Part shown: positions 52,736 through 60,628 of the stretch, piece by piece
How the letters are laid out: every line of letters begins with the position of its first letter
Position numbering within the stretch: position 1 is the first letter of the stretch
NCBI GenBank assembly: GCA_964615905.1
Contig: CAZTUB010000006.1
Location: forward strand, 248,001 to 312,000
DNA from: DATLMR01 sp964615905
GTDB taxonomy: Bacteria > Acidobacteriota > Blastocatellia > UBA7656
Direction of reading: 5' to 3'
Length of the DNA: 64,000 nt
Notes under the pieces: model-generated
The model's database searches: none
The model's input: the letters and a program-made list of their open reading frames with translations, nothing else
What the model was told of the DNA's origin: nothing
Position numbers and translations under genes: made by a program

Positions 52736-54172
52736 ATGACCGCAGCCAGTTACAGATACACTTTAGCCCTGGCCCTGTTTCTCTTCTTATCAGGATTCGA
52801 CGCCCGCGCCGCGTCGCCAGTAACAGAGCCGCAGGCCCCTACCGAGATCAAAGTCGCCGCACGAAAATACACTTTCGCGCCGTCCACAATCACAGTGCGC
52901 AAGGGGGAGCCGGTGAGGCTCGTGGTCACATCAGAGGATGTTGACCACGGGCTTGCGATCAATGACCTTGGAATTGACCGGGCCGTTAAGGCTAACCAGA
53001 CAACTGTCATAGAGTTCACACCGGATAAAGAAGGGCAATTCAGAATATCTTGCTCGGTCTTTTGCGGCGAAGGGCACCCTGAGATGGAAGGGACCCTGAT
53101 AGTCACGGCGGCGGGCGGTGACCAGGCGGTGTCGACCTCTCTGAGCGGGCTTCAGGTCGTGTTTGACGAAACAGAGCCGGGCGTCGTGTATGTCGAATCG
53201 AACGGAGAGCGCATAAGGATCGACACGGCCACAAAGACCGTTGCGAAAGCGACCGGGGCGAGCCCTTCTCAGCCGTCAACCGCCGTTGTGGCGGCAACAC
53301 CCACGGAGCGCACCAGAACGGCGGAGCCTTACGATTACAGGCTCGTCAATGTCCCGACTCCAAAGCGCGTCCCTAAGGGCAGCTTCAATGTCCACTTCAC
53401 GCACAGGTTCGCGCAGCCCGTCAGGCAAGACGACATCCCGGTTAAAGAGGAGGCCAGAGGGCTTTTCGGGCTCGATAGCTCCTCCGCCTCTTCGCTCGGG
53501 TTCACATACGGGATCACCGACAGGCTTTACGCGGCCGTGTACCGCTCGCCACTTTGCCAGCCCGGACTATGCAGGACCGTAGAGGTTGGGCTCGGCTATC
53601 ACTTGCTCGACGAAGCGGGAAGGTCACCCGTCGCGCTCTCCGCCTACGCGAGCGCGGAAGGCGACGACAATTTCTCTGAGAATTTCACATACAACATACA
53701 GGCTATGCTCGCGCGCAGCGTCACGCGGTACGTGACGGTCTTTTTTTCGCCCGCCGTGCACTTGAAGTCAAACGGCAACCACCGCTTCAACCCCAGGCCC
53801 GAAGATTTCTTCCCGCCCGCATCGGCCGCAGACGAGTTCGAGCTAGGCACGCACACAGGCTCATTCGGATTTGGCGTCAACGCTCGCGTGCGCCCGACCG
53901 TATCGCTGCTCTTCGAATACACGCCGCGCGTCGGGTTCAAGCTCGGCCAAGTGCTTCCTCTGTTCAACGAAGATTTTTCGATAGCCGGGTTTGAGAACAG
54001 GTCCGAGGCCGAGATCGGCTTTGGCATCGAAAAGCGGCTGGGTCGTCACTCGTTCGCCTTTACCTTCTCGAACACACAGACCACGACGACGAGCCGGTAT
54101 AATTCGAGCAATCTTGTACTTGCACCGAGCAGGTTCACAATCGGCTTTAACCTTTTCAGGAGGTTGCGCTAA
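52736..54172 (+). CDS. CuA-type cupredoxin fused to an outer-membrane beta-barrel
   Basis: A 478-residue exported protein with a signal peptide (residues 1-26, ending ARA). Residues 35-125 are a cupredoxin with a complete CuA-type ligand set: His71, Cys106, Cys110, His114 and Met117 in CSVFCGEGHPEM, as in cytochrome oxidase subunit II and N2O reductase. A Thr/Ala-rich linker (about 165-195) leads to a C-terminal domain of about 270 residues. This has alternating hydrophobic strands and an aromatic/basic end (FTIGFNLFRRLR), resembling DUF5777-like beta-barrels. The product would hold an electron-transfer copper site on the inner face of the outer membrane. A TATACT lies 40 bases upstream and GGGAGGA is a good RBS. 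Confidence 0.85.
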   Translation: MTAASYRYTLALALFLFLSGFDARAASPVTEPQAPTEIKVAARKYTFAPSTITVRKGEPVRLVVTSEDVDHGLAINDLGIDRAVKANQTTVIEFTPDKEGQFRISCSVFCGEGHPEMEGTLIVTAAGGDQAVSTSLSGLQVVFDETEPGVVYVESNGERIRIDTATKTVAKATGASPSQPSTAVVAATPTERTRTAEPYDYRLVNVPTPKRVPKGSFNVHFTHRFAQPVRQDDIPVKEEARGLFGLDSSSASSLGFTYGITDRLYAAVYRSPLCQPGLCRTVEVGLGYHLLDEAGRSPVALSAYASAEGDDNFSENFTYNIQAMLARSVTRYVTVFFSPAVHLKSNGNHRFNPRPEDFFPPASAADEFELGTHTGSFGFGVNARVRPTVSLLFEYTPRVGFKLGQVLPLFNEDFSIAGFENRSEAEIGFGIEKRLGRHSFAFTFSNTQTTTTSRYNSSNLVLAPSRFTIGFNLFRRLR

Positions 54173-54182
54173 TCCGGCGCAG

Positions 54183-55565
54183 TCAGATTTTGATGAGCGA
54201 CAGCATCAGAGAGGCTATGCCCAAAAACGAGAAGAACCCAACAACGTCTGTCGCGGTCGTGACAAAGACCGACGACGCAACGGCCGGGTCTATACCCATT
54301 CGTTTCAGGAAAACCGGGATCAGAGTGCCCGCTATCCCCGCGACCGTCAGGTTGATTATCATTGCCGAGGCGAGCACCAGCCCGAGCCAGATATTCTGGT
54401 AATAGAGTGCGGCAACGATTGCGCCTACAAACCCTGTTATGATCCCGTTTCCCGCGCCGACGAAAACTGCCTTCAGCGTTAGCCAGGAAAGCCCCGTAAC
54501 TTCGCCCGTAGCCAGCCCGCGAATGATTACGGTCAGCGTCTGCGTGGCCGCGTTCCCACCCATCCCGGCTACGATAGGCATAAGAGCGGCGAGAGCAGGC
54601 AACCGGCTTATCGTAGTTTGAAACTGCGAGACGACGAATGCCGCAAGGAAGGCGGTAGGCAGGTTTAACAATAGCCACGGCGCTCGGAGCCGCAGCGACC
54701 GCCACGGGCTTGTCGATATTCGTTCTTCGGTCGCAACACCGGCCAGCGCGAGCAGGTCTTCGGCAGCTTCTTCTTGCAGCACGTCTATCACGTCGTCAAC
54801 CGTCACTATGCCGACAAGCCTGTCCTCTTCATCGACCACGGGGACCGCCAAAAGGTTGTACTCCGCGACGAGCCGGGCTACCTCTTCCTGGTCGGCGCTC
54901 GTCTTGACGCTTATGACTTCAGGCGCCATGATTCGCATTAGCTGAGTCGATGGGTGTGTCGTCAGAAGCTTTCTGAGGCTCACAACTCCGATGAGGTGAT
55001 CGCGCTTATCTACTACGTAGACATAAAATACCATCTCATAATCTTCGGACCTGCGCTGTAGGGCGGTTATCGCCTCAGAGACGGTGACGTTCTCTTCGAG
55101 CGCAAAGTAGTCCGGCGTCATAATTCGACCGGCGGTCCGCTCCTCGTGTTCAAGAAGTTCTCGAACATCGGCGGCGGGCTGCGCTTCCATCAACGCGAGG
55201 ACGTGTTCGGCGAGCGGGTCGCGCAGGTGAGAAGCGAGATAGGTTGCGTCGTCAGCCGACATCTCGCTGAGAAGCCGCGCTACCTGTTTTGGCTCAAGGC
55301 TTTCAAGCAAAGAGAGGCTGTCGCTTGCCTCCATCTCCGTCAGCACATTGGCGACGTGCGAAACTTCGCCGTCTTCAAACAGAATCTTGAAGGCAGCGCG
55401 CCGCTCTGAAGCGCCGAGACTTGAAAGCACTCTCGCGACATCGACCGGGTAGGCTTTGTTAAAGATTCGCGAGAGGTTCGCGCGCGCGCCCCTGTGCAAG
55501 AGCTTGCGCAGGACCGGCACAGGGATGGGCGACTGCGTAAATGATGCGGGTCTGTTCTCGATCAT
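54183..55565 (-). CDS. mgtE: Magnesium transporter MgtE
   Basis: A 460-residue Mg2+ channel/transporter. The cytoplasmic N domain of helical repeats (about 20-140) is followed by two CBS domains (about 145-265, RIMTPDYFALEENVTVSEAI; MAPEVISVKTSADQEEVARL). Five membrane helices follow (about 290-460), with PIVAGMGGNAATQTLTVIIRG near the pore. The frame extends 56 residues upstream, but ATG 55565 has AGAGGAC in front and matches the normal start. It lies 10 bases from the convergent cupredoxin-barrel gene. No Mg2+ riboswitch was recognised in the leader. Confidence 0.95.
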   Translation of the reverse strand: MIENRPASFTQSPIPVPVLRKLLHRGARANLSRIFNKAYPVDVARVLSSLGASERRAAFKILFEDGEVSHVANVLTEMEASDSLSLLESLEPKQVARLLSEMSADDATYLASHLRDPLAEHVLALMEAQPAADVRELLEHEERTAGRIMTPDYFALEENVTVSEAITALQRRSEDYEMVFYVYVVDKRDHLIGVVSLRKLLTTHPSTQLMRIMAPEVISVKTSADQEEVARLVAEYNLLAVPVVDEEDRLVGIVTVDDVIDVLQEEAAEDLLALAGVATEERISTSPWRSLRLRAPWLLLNLPTAFLAAFVVSQFQTTISRLPALAALMPIVAGMGGNAATQTLTVIIRGLATGEVTGLSWLTLKAVFVGAGNGIITGFVGAIVAALYYQNIWLGLVLASAMIINLTVAGIAGTLIPVFLKRMGIDPAVASSVFVTTATDVVGFFSFLGIASLMLSLIKI

Positions 55566-55729
55566 CGCCGTCCTCTTGTCTGGCTTTCGATTTGACTCCA
55601 GCCGCACCGGGCTGGCAGTAGCACATAATGCCGCAAATCGCTTCTTAAACCAATAGCGTAAGTTACAAGGTCCGCTTAAATCGGCCTCCAGCGCCTGGTT
55701 AGAAACACCCGTCCGACCGCGTTTATAAA

Positions 55730-55748
55730 GCATTTCTTTAAGAAATGC
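55730..55748. promoter_or_regulatory. Perfect 9-1-9 palindrome, possible operator
   Basis: GCATTTCTT-T-AAGAAATGC lies between candidate divergent -10 boxes at 55721-55728 (mgtE side) and 55760-55765 (RHH side). It overlaps the -35 position of the latter. Confidence 0.5.
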
Positions 55749-55862
55749 AGAGAAACTCCTATAATTAAACGACTTATTAAAAACCCCAATCTCGATGAAT
55801 CACTTTGAGAGCGGTCTTGAAGATTTTTGAAACCAATCCGGCTATAGGCGCGTAATGTAATT

Positions 55863-55879
55863 ACGTAAGCATACGTAAG
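55863..55879 (+). promoter_or_regulatory. Direct repeat overlapping the RBS of the RHH-like gene
   Basis: ACGTAAG occurs twice, 10 bases apart (55863-55869 and 55873-55879), i.e. one helical turn. It runs into the RBS AAGGAGG. The spacing fits binding by a ribbon-helix-helix protein and thus autoregulation; this is inference. Confidence 0.45.
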
Positions 55880-55891
55880 GAGGTAGGCGAA

Positions 55892-56341
55892 ATGTACGAT
55901 GGAACGAATAGACCCGGCGATGTGATTATCGAAGAGAAGAGTGATGATAACGACGAGATTGTCGTGACCAAGATCGAGAATGATGGGGCGCGACAGTCAC
56001 ACGATTTTGACCTTGCGTCATCGGTCAAAGATGTTGCACAAAAGACAGGCGAAGTCATCAACAAGGCCACAGAATCTATCGGCAAAGCGATTGAGTCGGC
56101 GCTTGCGGCCCGCGACAATGTTGTGATGGTCCGCGTAAACACAGATTCTCTCAGGAAGCTCGACGCACTGGTTCAGGCGGGCATCTTCAAGAGCCGCTCG
56201 GAATCGGCGGCCTTCTTGATAGCCGAAGGGATAAAGGCTCAGGATGCCATGTTCGTGCGCATCTCAAGCAAGATCGAAGAGATTGAGCGGTTAAGGTCTG
56301 AGCTAAAGACGATTGTTGAGCCGCAGACAGACCTCAAGTAA
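55892..56341 (+). CDS. Ribbon-helix-helix-like protein of unknown function
   Basis: A 149-residue acidic protein. Residues 1-45 are polar and probably disordered. Residues 46-75 are amphipathic helix (VKDVAQKTGEVINKATESIG). A ribbon-helix-helix-like unit follows at about 78-115 (VVMVRVNTDSLRKLDALVQA, then SRSESAAFLIAEGI), as in CopG/Arc DNA-binding proteins. A last helix could mediate oligomerisation. It is likely a DNA-binding or DNA-organising protein. It is a lone gene with strong RBS AAGGAGG and its own terminator. Confidence 0.75.
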   Translation: MYDGTNRPGDVIIEEKSDDNDEIVVTKIENDGARQSHDFDLASSVKDVAQKTGEVINKATESIGKAIESALAARDNVVMVRVNTDSLRKLDALVQAGIFKSRSESAAFLIAEGIKAQDAMFVRISSKIEEIERLRSELKTIVEPQTDLK

Positions 56342-56369
56342 AAAGCTAGCCACAAGCCAGTTCGGATTT

Positions 56370-56398
56370 AGAGCGCGCCGCAGAGGCGCGCTCTTTCT
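56370..56398 (+). terminator. Terminator of the RHH-like gene
   Basis: The 10-bp stem AGAGCGCGCC/GGCGCGCTCT (56370-56379 with 56385-56394) has a GCAGA loop. The final U-rich part is short (TTTCTGCTTT). Confidence 0.75.
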
Positions 56399-56490
56399 GC
56401 TTTAGGGATCACGCCGCCACCTCTTAAATTGGACAGCCCGCCGGGAATTTGATATATCAAGACGTTCGATTGAGTCCAGGTAGCGTGCTT

Positions 56491-57609
56491 ATGGCTGAAA
56501 ACGTCAGAACGAACAAGAGGAAGGGCGACAGGTTTCCCTGCCCCGGTTGCGGCGCGGACCTTCTCTTTGACCCGCAGGAAAGCTCACTCAAATGCCCGTA
56601 TTGCGGCACAATCGTAGAGATAGCCCCGTCCACTGAACAGGTCGTCGAGCGCAGTTACGAGGAATATTTGCGGCCGAGGGCCGACCAGCTCACGACTATA
56701 GCCTCAGACGCTATTGAAGTGCGGTGCAACGGGTGCGGCGCATCGGTCACATTTACGCCGCCCGAAGTCGCGGGCGAATGCCCTTTCTGCGGCAACAAGA
56801 TCGTGGCTCAACCTAAAGCAGCCGATCCTATGGTTGCTCCCGAAGGCCTGCTTCCCTTCGTCATCACTGATAATCAAGCAACAGACGCGATAAGAAAGTG
56901 GATCGCAAGCCTTTGGTTTGCGCCGAACGCTTTGAAGCGACTCGCCTCACACGAGTCGGTGAGCGGTGTCTACCTCCCTTTTTGGACTTATGATTCAGAG
57001 ACAACAAGTCAATACGAAGGCCAGCGCGGCGACCACTATTACGTAACAGAGAGCTATACGGAAAGAGACGCCAACGGCAATACAGTTACCCGCACGCGTC
57101 AGGTTCAAAGGACCAACTGGTATCACGCTTCGGGGACCGTGTCGCGTTCCTTTGACGACGTGCTTGTTCCCGCGTCGAAGTCTGTTGCTCGCCCGCGTCT
57201 GGCTTCGCTCGAACCCTGGGACCTCGCTTCACTCAAGCCCTACGAGCCGGCGTATCTTTCGGGGTACAAAGCCCAGCGGTATGAGATTGAGATGAACGAA
57301 GGCTTTGAAGAAGCCAAGCAGATCATGGCCGGGGTCATCGAGCAGGATGTTAGAAACGATATCGGCGGCGATGAGCAAAGGATCGAGCAGGTCGCGACAA
57401 ATTACTCTTCGATCACATTCAAGCACCTGCTTTTGCCTGTCTATATCGGCGCATACAGGTTCAACCAGAAGGTCTATCAGGTGATGATCAACGCCCGCAC
57501 GGGCGAAGTCCAGGGCGACAGGCCGTACAGCGTCTGGAAGATTGCCTTCCTGATTCTCTTCATATTGGTGGTCATCGGCATCTTTGTTTACTTTGGCAAG
57601 GACAGCTAG
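56491..57609 (+). CDS. Double zinc-ribbon protein with C-terminal membrane anchor
   Basis: A 372-residue protein. The first zinc ribbon uses Cys17, 20, 35 and 38 (CPGC, CPYC). The second, at about 78-105, has CNGC and CPFC. A long soluble domain of about 220 residues follows (LPFVITDNQATDAIRKWIAS, YLPFWTYDSETTSQYEGQRG). One membrane helix is close to the C-terminus (IAFLILFILVVIGIFVYF). It resembles the TFIIB-type zinc-ribbon proteins of unknown role found in many bacteria. The ATG at 56491 follows a weak AGGT; an earlier in-frame codon exists. Confidence 0.82.
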   Translation: MAENVRTNKRKGDRFPCPGCGADLLFDPQESSLKCPYCGTIVEIAPSTEQVVERSYEEYLRPRADQLTTIASDAIEVRCNGCGASVTFTPPEVAGECPFCGNKIVAQPKAADPMVAPEGLLPFVITDNQATDAIRKWIASLWFAPNALKRLASHESVSGVYLPFWTYDSETTSQYEGQRGDHYYVTESYTERDANGNTVTRTRQVQRTNWYHASGTVSRSFDDVLVPASKSVARPRLASLEPWDLASLKPYEPAYLSGYKAQRYEIEMNEGFEEAKQIMAGVIEQDVRNDIGGDEQRIEQVATNYSSITFKHLLLPVYIGAYRFNQKVYQVMINARTGEVQGDRPYSVWKIAFLILFILVVIGIFVYFGKDS

Positions 57610-57613
57610 GAGT

Positions 57614-57642
57614 TTGGACCGGTTCGGGATTGCCTGTATAAT
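57614..57642 (+). promoter_or_regulatory. Predicted promoter of mqnE
   Basis: TTGGAC (57614-57619), a 17-base spacer and a perfect TATAAT (57637-57642), 45 bases before the mqnE start. Confidence 0.6.
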
Positions 57643-57686
57643 CCCAATCGAAAGACTATATTCAGGCCTCGGAAAGCGAGTTTGAT

Positions 57687-58883
57687 ATGAACGCAAGTTC
57701 CCTAAGTTCTGAGCTAAAAGATATTGCCGAAAAAGTCGAAAGCCAGGAGAGGTTGTCATTCGAAGACGGGCTCAGACTCTTCCAATCAGATGACCTGCTC
57801 GCGGTAGGGACGCTGGCTAACCTCGTCCGCGAGCGCATAAACGGTAACACCACTTATTATAACGTCAACCGACACTTGAACTATACAAACATATGTATTT
57901 CTGATTGCGCATTTTGCGGTTTTTATAAGAGGGTCCGCGACCCGGAAGGCTATGAGTGGTCTGTGGAAGAATGCGTTGCGATAGCCGGGCGAGCTTATAA
58001 GGAAGGAGCGCGCGAGCTTCACATCGTCGGCGGTCTTCACCCTCGTCTTCAATTCGATTATTACACTTCGTTATTGAGCGAGTTGAAACGCAACTTCCCC
58101 GATCTTCACTTGAAGGCCTTCACAATGGTCGAGCTAGACCATCTGACAAGAATATGCCGGATGACAGATGAAGAGGTTATCGACGGGCTTAGAGTGGCGG
58201 GACTTGATAGCTGCCCCGGAGGCGGCGCAGAGATATTTGCGGAACCCACACGCAGCCGGATTTGCGCCCACAAGACTTCGGGGGACCGGTGGCTTGAGTT
58301 GAGCGAGAAGGTTCACCGGCGCGGAATACATACCAACGCCACGATGCTCTACGGGCATGTCGAGACGTTTGAAGACCGCGTTGATCATCTTGTAAAGCTG
58401 AGGGATTTGCAGGATAAGACAGATGGCTTCAAATGTTTCATCCCCCTTGCGTTCCACCCGGCAGGCACAGCCATCTCACACCTTCCTGGCCCTTCAGCTG
58501 TCGACAGCCTTAAAACCATCGCCGTATCCCGGCTGATGCTCGATAACATCGCACATATCAAAGCATACTGGGTTATGCTCGGCAAAAATATTGCGCAAGT
58601 CGCATTACGATTCGGCGCAGACGACCTGGACGGGACCATAAACGACGGCGGGACACTTATGGAATCCTATCTCGCCGAAGGCAATGAAAACCAGATGACC
58701 ATCGCTCAAATCGAGGACTTGATAAAAGGCGCGGGGCGTACTCCCCTTGAGCGTGATACGCTCTACAACGCGATGCCGCCACGAAACCTGGACCGGGAAG
58801 CGATGGAGATAGAGGGTTCGCGCACCCTTAAAGTAATAGATAATGTACGACCGGGCTCTCCCGTCTCCGATCTTCAAGGTTAG
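57687..58883 (+). CDS. mqnE: Aminofutalosine synthase MqnE (radical SAM)
   Basis: A 398-residue radical SAM enzyme of the futalosine pathway to menaquinone. It joins 3-(1-carboxyvinyloxy)benzoate to SAM to give aminofutalosine. The cluster motif CxxxCxxC is at Cys70, 74 and 77 within YTNICISDCAFCGFYK. GGLHPRLQFDYYTSLL, KAFTMVELDHL and the later LDSCPGGGAEIF follow, closer to MqnE than to MqnC. It is a single gene with its own promoter and a 3' hairpin. It shows that this organism uses futalosine and not the classical MenF-MenC route. Confidence 0.92.
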   Translation: MNASSLSSELKDIAEKVESQERLSFEDGLRLFQSDDLLAVGTLANLVRERINGNTTYYNVNRHLNYTNICISDCAFCGFYKRVRDPEGYEWSVEECVAIAGRAYKEGARELHIVGGLHPRLQFDYYTSLLSELKRNFPDLHLKAFTMVELDHLTRICRMTDEEVIDGLRVAGLDSCPGGGAEIFAEPTRSRICAHKTSGDRWLELSEKVHRRGIHTNATMLYGHVETFEDRVDHLVKLRDLQDKTDGFKCFIPLAFHPAGTAISHLPGPSAVDSLKTIAVSRLMLDNIAHIKAYWVMLGKNIAQVALRFGADDLDGTINDGGTLMESYLAEGNENQMTIAQIEDLIKGAGRTPLERDTLYNAMPPRNLDREAMEIEGSRTLKVIDNVRPGSPVSDLQG

Positions 58884-58927
58884 GTTTAAAGTCAGGAAGC
58901 TTCACAACTTAAAGTAAAGCGTTAGAA

Positions 58928-59023
58928 GTCGGCACGCCGACAAGGTTTCGGATGGTGTAGGCAGGCGTTGGTAGAGCGGACCCGGCGGGCCTCTTCTCGG
59001 AGGCGGTGTCGCCGGGTCTCTTT
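58928..59023 (+). terminator. Structured 3' region and terminator of mqnE
   Basis: A short hairpin, GTCGG/CCGAC (58928-58941), is followed by a nested one: outer GACCCGGCG/CGCCGGGTC (58979-58987 with 59010-59018) around inner GCCTC/GAGGC. The tail is CTCTTTAT. The nested stem is larger than a plain terminator needs. Confidence 0.65.
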
Positions 59024-59035
59024 ATCGCAAAGCTT

Positions 59036-59398
59036 CTATTCGGCTAGCTGGAGCGCGACCTTCATTCCCTTAAGCTCGATCCGCTTGACGTTCAATGTGC
59101 CATCCGCGTTTGCGGAAAAGACGACCACGCTGTCGGAAGCGTCTTTGCCAAGTTCGACAAGACTATAGGGGGTCTTTGCCACTTCCTTATCTCCCTTCGA
59201 GATGATTAGCTCGCCTTCTTTCTCGCTATTGAAAGTCAGAGTATATTTCCCCTGCGCCAGCACCTGGCTCCCTACTTTGGCTTCTCTTGAGAAAGTTATC
59301 GTCTTGCTCGTGTTTTGCGCAAAGGCCGGAACGGCAAACAAGACCGCAAATACTACGATAACAACTGCGCTCACAGAGCTCATAAACCTTCTTTTCAT
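59036..59398 (-). CDS. Small secreted protein of unknown function
   Basis: A 120-residue protein with a signal peptide (SVSAVVIVVFAVLFAVPAFA, cleavage after AFA). A compact strand-rich domain of about 95 residues follows (KTITFSREAKVGSQVLAQGK, YTLTFNSEKEGELIISKG). Comparable small secreted proteins are frequent in Acidobacteria, with no known role. The ATG at 59398 has AAGGAG and starts the signal peptide, so an upstream extension is not used. A TATAAT lies at 59445-59440 on the minus strand. It is divergent from the TetR gene. Confidence 0.8.
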   Translation of the reverse strand: MKRRFMSSVSAVVIVVFAVLFAVPAFAQNTSKTITFSREAKVGSQVLAQGKYTLTFNSEKEGELIISKGDKEVAKTPYSLVELGKDASDSVVVFSANADGTLNVKRIELKGMKVALQLAE

Positions 59399-59527
59399 GA
59401 TTCTCCTTTCGCTTTCCCTGATCAGTTTCACTGTTCAGATTATAACCATACTTCACACATACGTTGAGCTTACGTTCAGGTTCTAACCAAATATATTGAA
59501 TTCCAACTCATCTTGTCTAGTTTTATT

Positions 59528-59556
59528 TTGAACAAAGTTTCAAAGCTTGGTATACT
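59528..59556 (+). promoter_or_regulatory. Predicted promoter of the TetR-family gene
   Basis: TTGAAC (59528-59533), a 17-base spacer and TATACT (59551-59556), 50 bases before the ATG at 59606. Confidence 0.55.
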
Positions 59557-59605
59557 TCGGCGTCCAGGCAATCCGTCTTGTGGTGATTTTCGAGAGGAAG
59601 GGTTT

Positions 59606-60244
59606 ATGGTTGTCAGCACGCCTACTGATCCGAAGCAAGCTAGAAGCCGTCAAACGAAAGAGAAGATAGTTCAGGCGGCGATTGAGCTATTCAAAGAGAG
59701 GGGCTACGAGAAGACTACATCGAACGAGATCGCGCTCGCGGCCGGTGTGAGCGTAGGGTCGTTTTATGTCTATTTCACCGACAAGCGCCAGTTGCTCTTG
59801 AGCATCTTCGACCGGCTGGCTGATGACCTCTTCAAAAACATCTTTGACGGGTTAAAGCCTGAACACCTCTTCGATTCGGGTTTAAGAGAACGGATAAAAC
59901 TTGCTGTCGCAAATACTATTATTGACAAGCAGAAGAACGCCGGATTACATAAAGTGATTTGCGAGCTGCTGCTCAAAGACCCCGAGTTTGCCGTCAGACA
60001 TAAGGCCGTAATGGCCAGGTCTATCACACGTCTTGAGGAGCTCATTTCGCTCGCAAATAAAGCGGGGCTTACCTGGGAGATCGATGTCGAGGCGGCAGCG
60101 TTCGTAGTCCACAGGGTGGTCTTTGATCTGTCTCAAGATTACGTTACGGGCGGTTGTGAGTTCGACAGCGAACGCGCAATTGAAGCGCTGAGCGATATGA
60201 TCTTTCGGTATCTCTTTAAACCAAAGGCTCAAGTAGAAGTTTAA
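59606..60244 (+). CDS. TetR/AcrR-family transcriptional regulator
   Basis: A 212-residue regulator. The N-terminal DNA-binding domain (about 10-57) has the usual order: TKEKIVQAAIELFKERGYEK, TTSNEIALAAGVSVGSFYVY, FTDKRQLLLSIF. The ligand-binding helices (about 75-205) are unspecific. The ATG at 59606 was chosen because GAGAGGAAGG precedes it and the upstream frame is not TetR-like. Its targets are probably the divergent small secreted protein or the convergent ferredoxin-like gene, but no operator was identified. It overlaps the convergent gene by 4 bases. Confidence 0.9.
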   Translation: MVVSTPTDPKQARSRQTKEKIVQAAIELFKERGYEKTTSNEIALAAGVSVGSFYVYFTDKRQLLLSIFDRLADDLFKNIFDGLKPEHLFDSGLRERIKLAVANTIIDKQKNAGLHKVICELLLKDPEFAVRHKAVMARSITRLEELISLANKAGLTWEIDVEAAAFVVHRVVFDLSQDYVTGGCEFDSERAIEALSDMIFRYLFKPKAQVEV

Positions 60245-60546
60245 TCCCTCAGATCACCCCGCAGGTTAGCGCTCAAATCTGTGATGACCAGACCGGGTCT
60301 GACGTACATCTTGCAGGCGAGCGCGCTCTTTATCTCACCGGCATCGCTTTTATACCAAATCTGGCAATTGGTGCAGTCGCCGTTCCAGCAATAATCCCCC
60401 ACAGAGACCGAGTCCATCTTTATAAACTGAAAACAGCGCAGAACCTTGTTATTTTCCGGCACGGTGGCCGTAGAATCGCAAATCTCAATCTCTATCAAAC
60501 GGTCAAAGCTTTCAAAAAGCCCTTCCCTCCATAGATGGTCGCTCAC
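60241..60546 (-). CDS. Small 2Fe-2S ferredoxin-like protein
   Basis: A 101-residue protein with the cysteine pattern of plant-type or SdhB-type 2Fe-2S domains: C-x4-C-x2-C (CWNGDCTNC) and a fourth Cys in ALACKMYV. It is small for a free ferredoxin and the N-terminal half (ECDSTATVPENNKVLRCFQF-like region) keeps the beta-grasp order. I start at GTG 60546, as GGAGG stands 5 bases before it; a TTG at 60558 is in frame. It is probably an electron carrier; the partner is unknown. Confidence 0.72.
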   Translation of the reverse strand: MSDHLWREGLFESFDRLIEIEICDSTATVPENNKVLRCFQFIKMDSVSVGDYCWNGDCTNCQIWYKSDAGEIKSALACKMYVRPGLVITDLSANLRGDLRD

Positions 60547-60628
60547 GACTTCCTCCAAGATTTGTGCGAGATTAGGCAGGGGGTTGCGACAGATTTTACC
60601 CGACAGAGCTTCAAGCGCAAAGAAAATT

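Larger units (their letters stand above)
55566..55891. other. Divergent regulatory region between mgtE and the RHH-like gene
   Basis: A 326-base gap without a gene. It holds a 9+1+9 palindrome (55730-55748), a TATAAT at 55760-55765 pointing to the RHH gene, a TTTATAAA at 55721-55728 that could serve mgtE, and a direct repeat next to the RHH start (55863-55879). Confidence 0.6.

Noticed and set aside
58965..59005. tRNA gene (TTGGTAGAGC resembles a D-arm)
   Set aside because: No acceptor stem, no T-arm GTTCGA and no anticodon arm can be placed.
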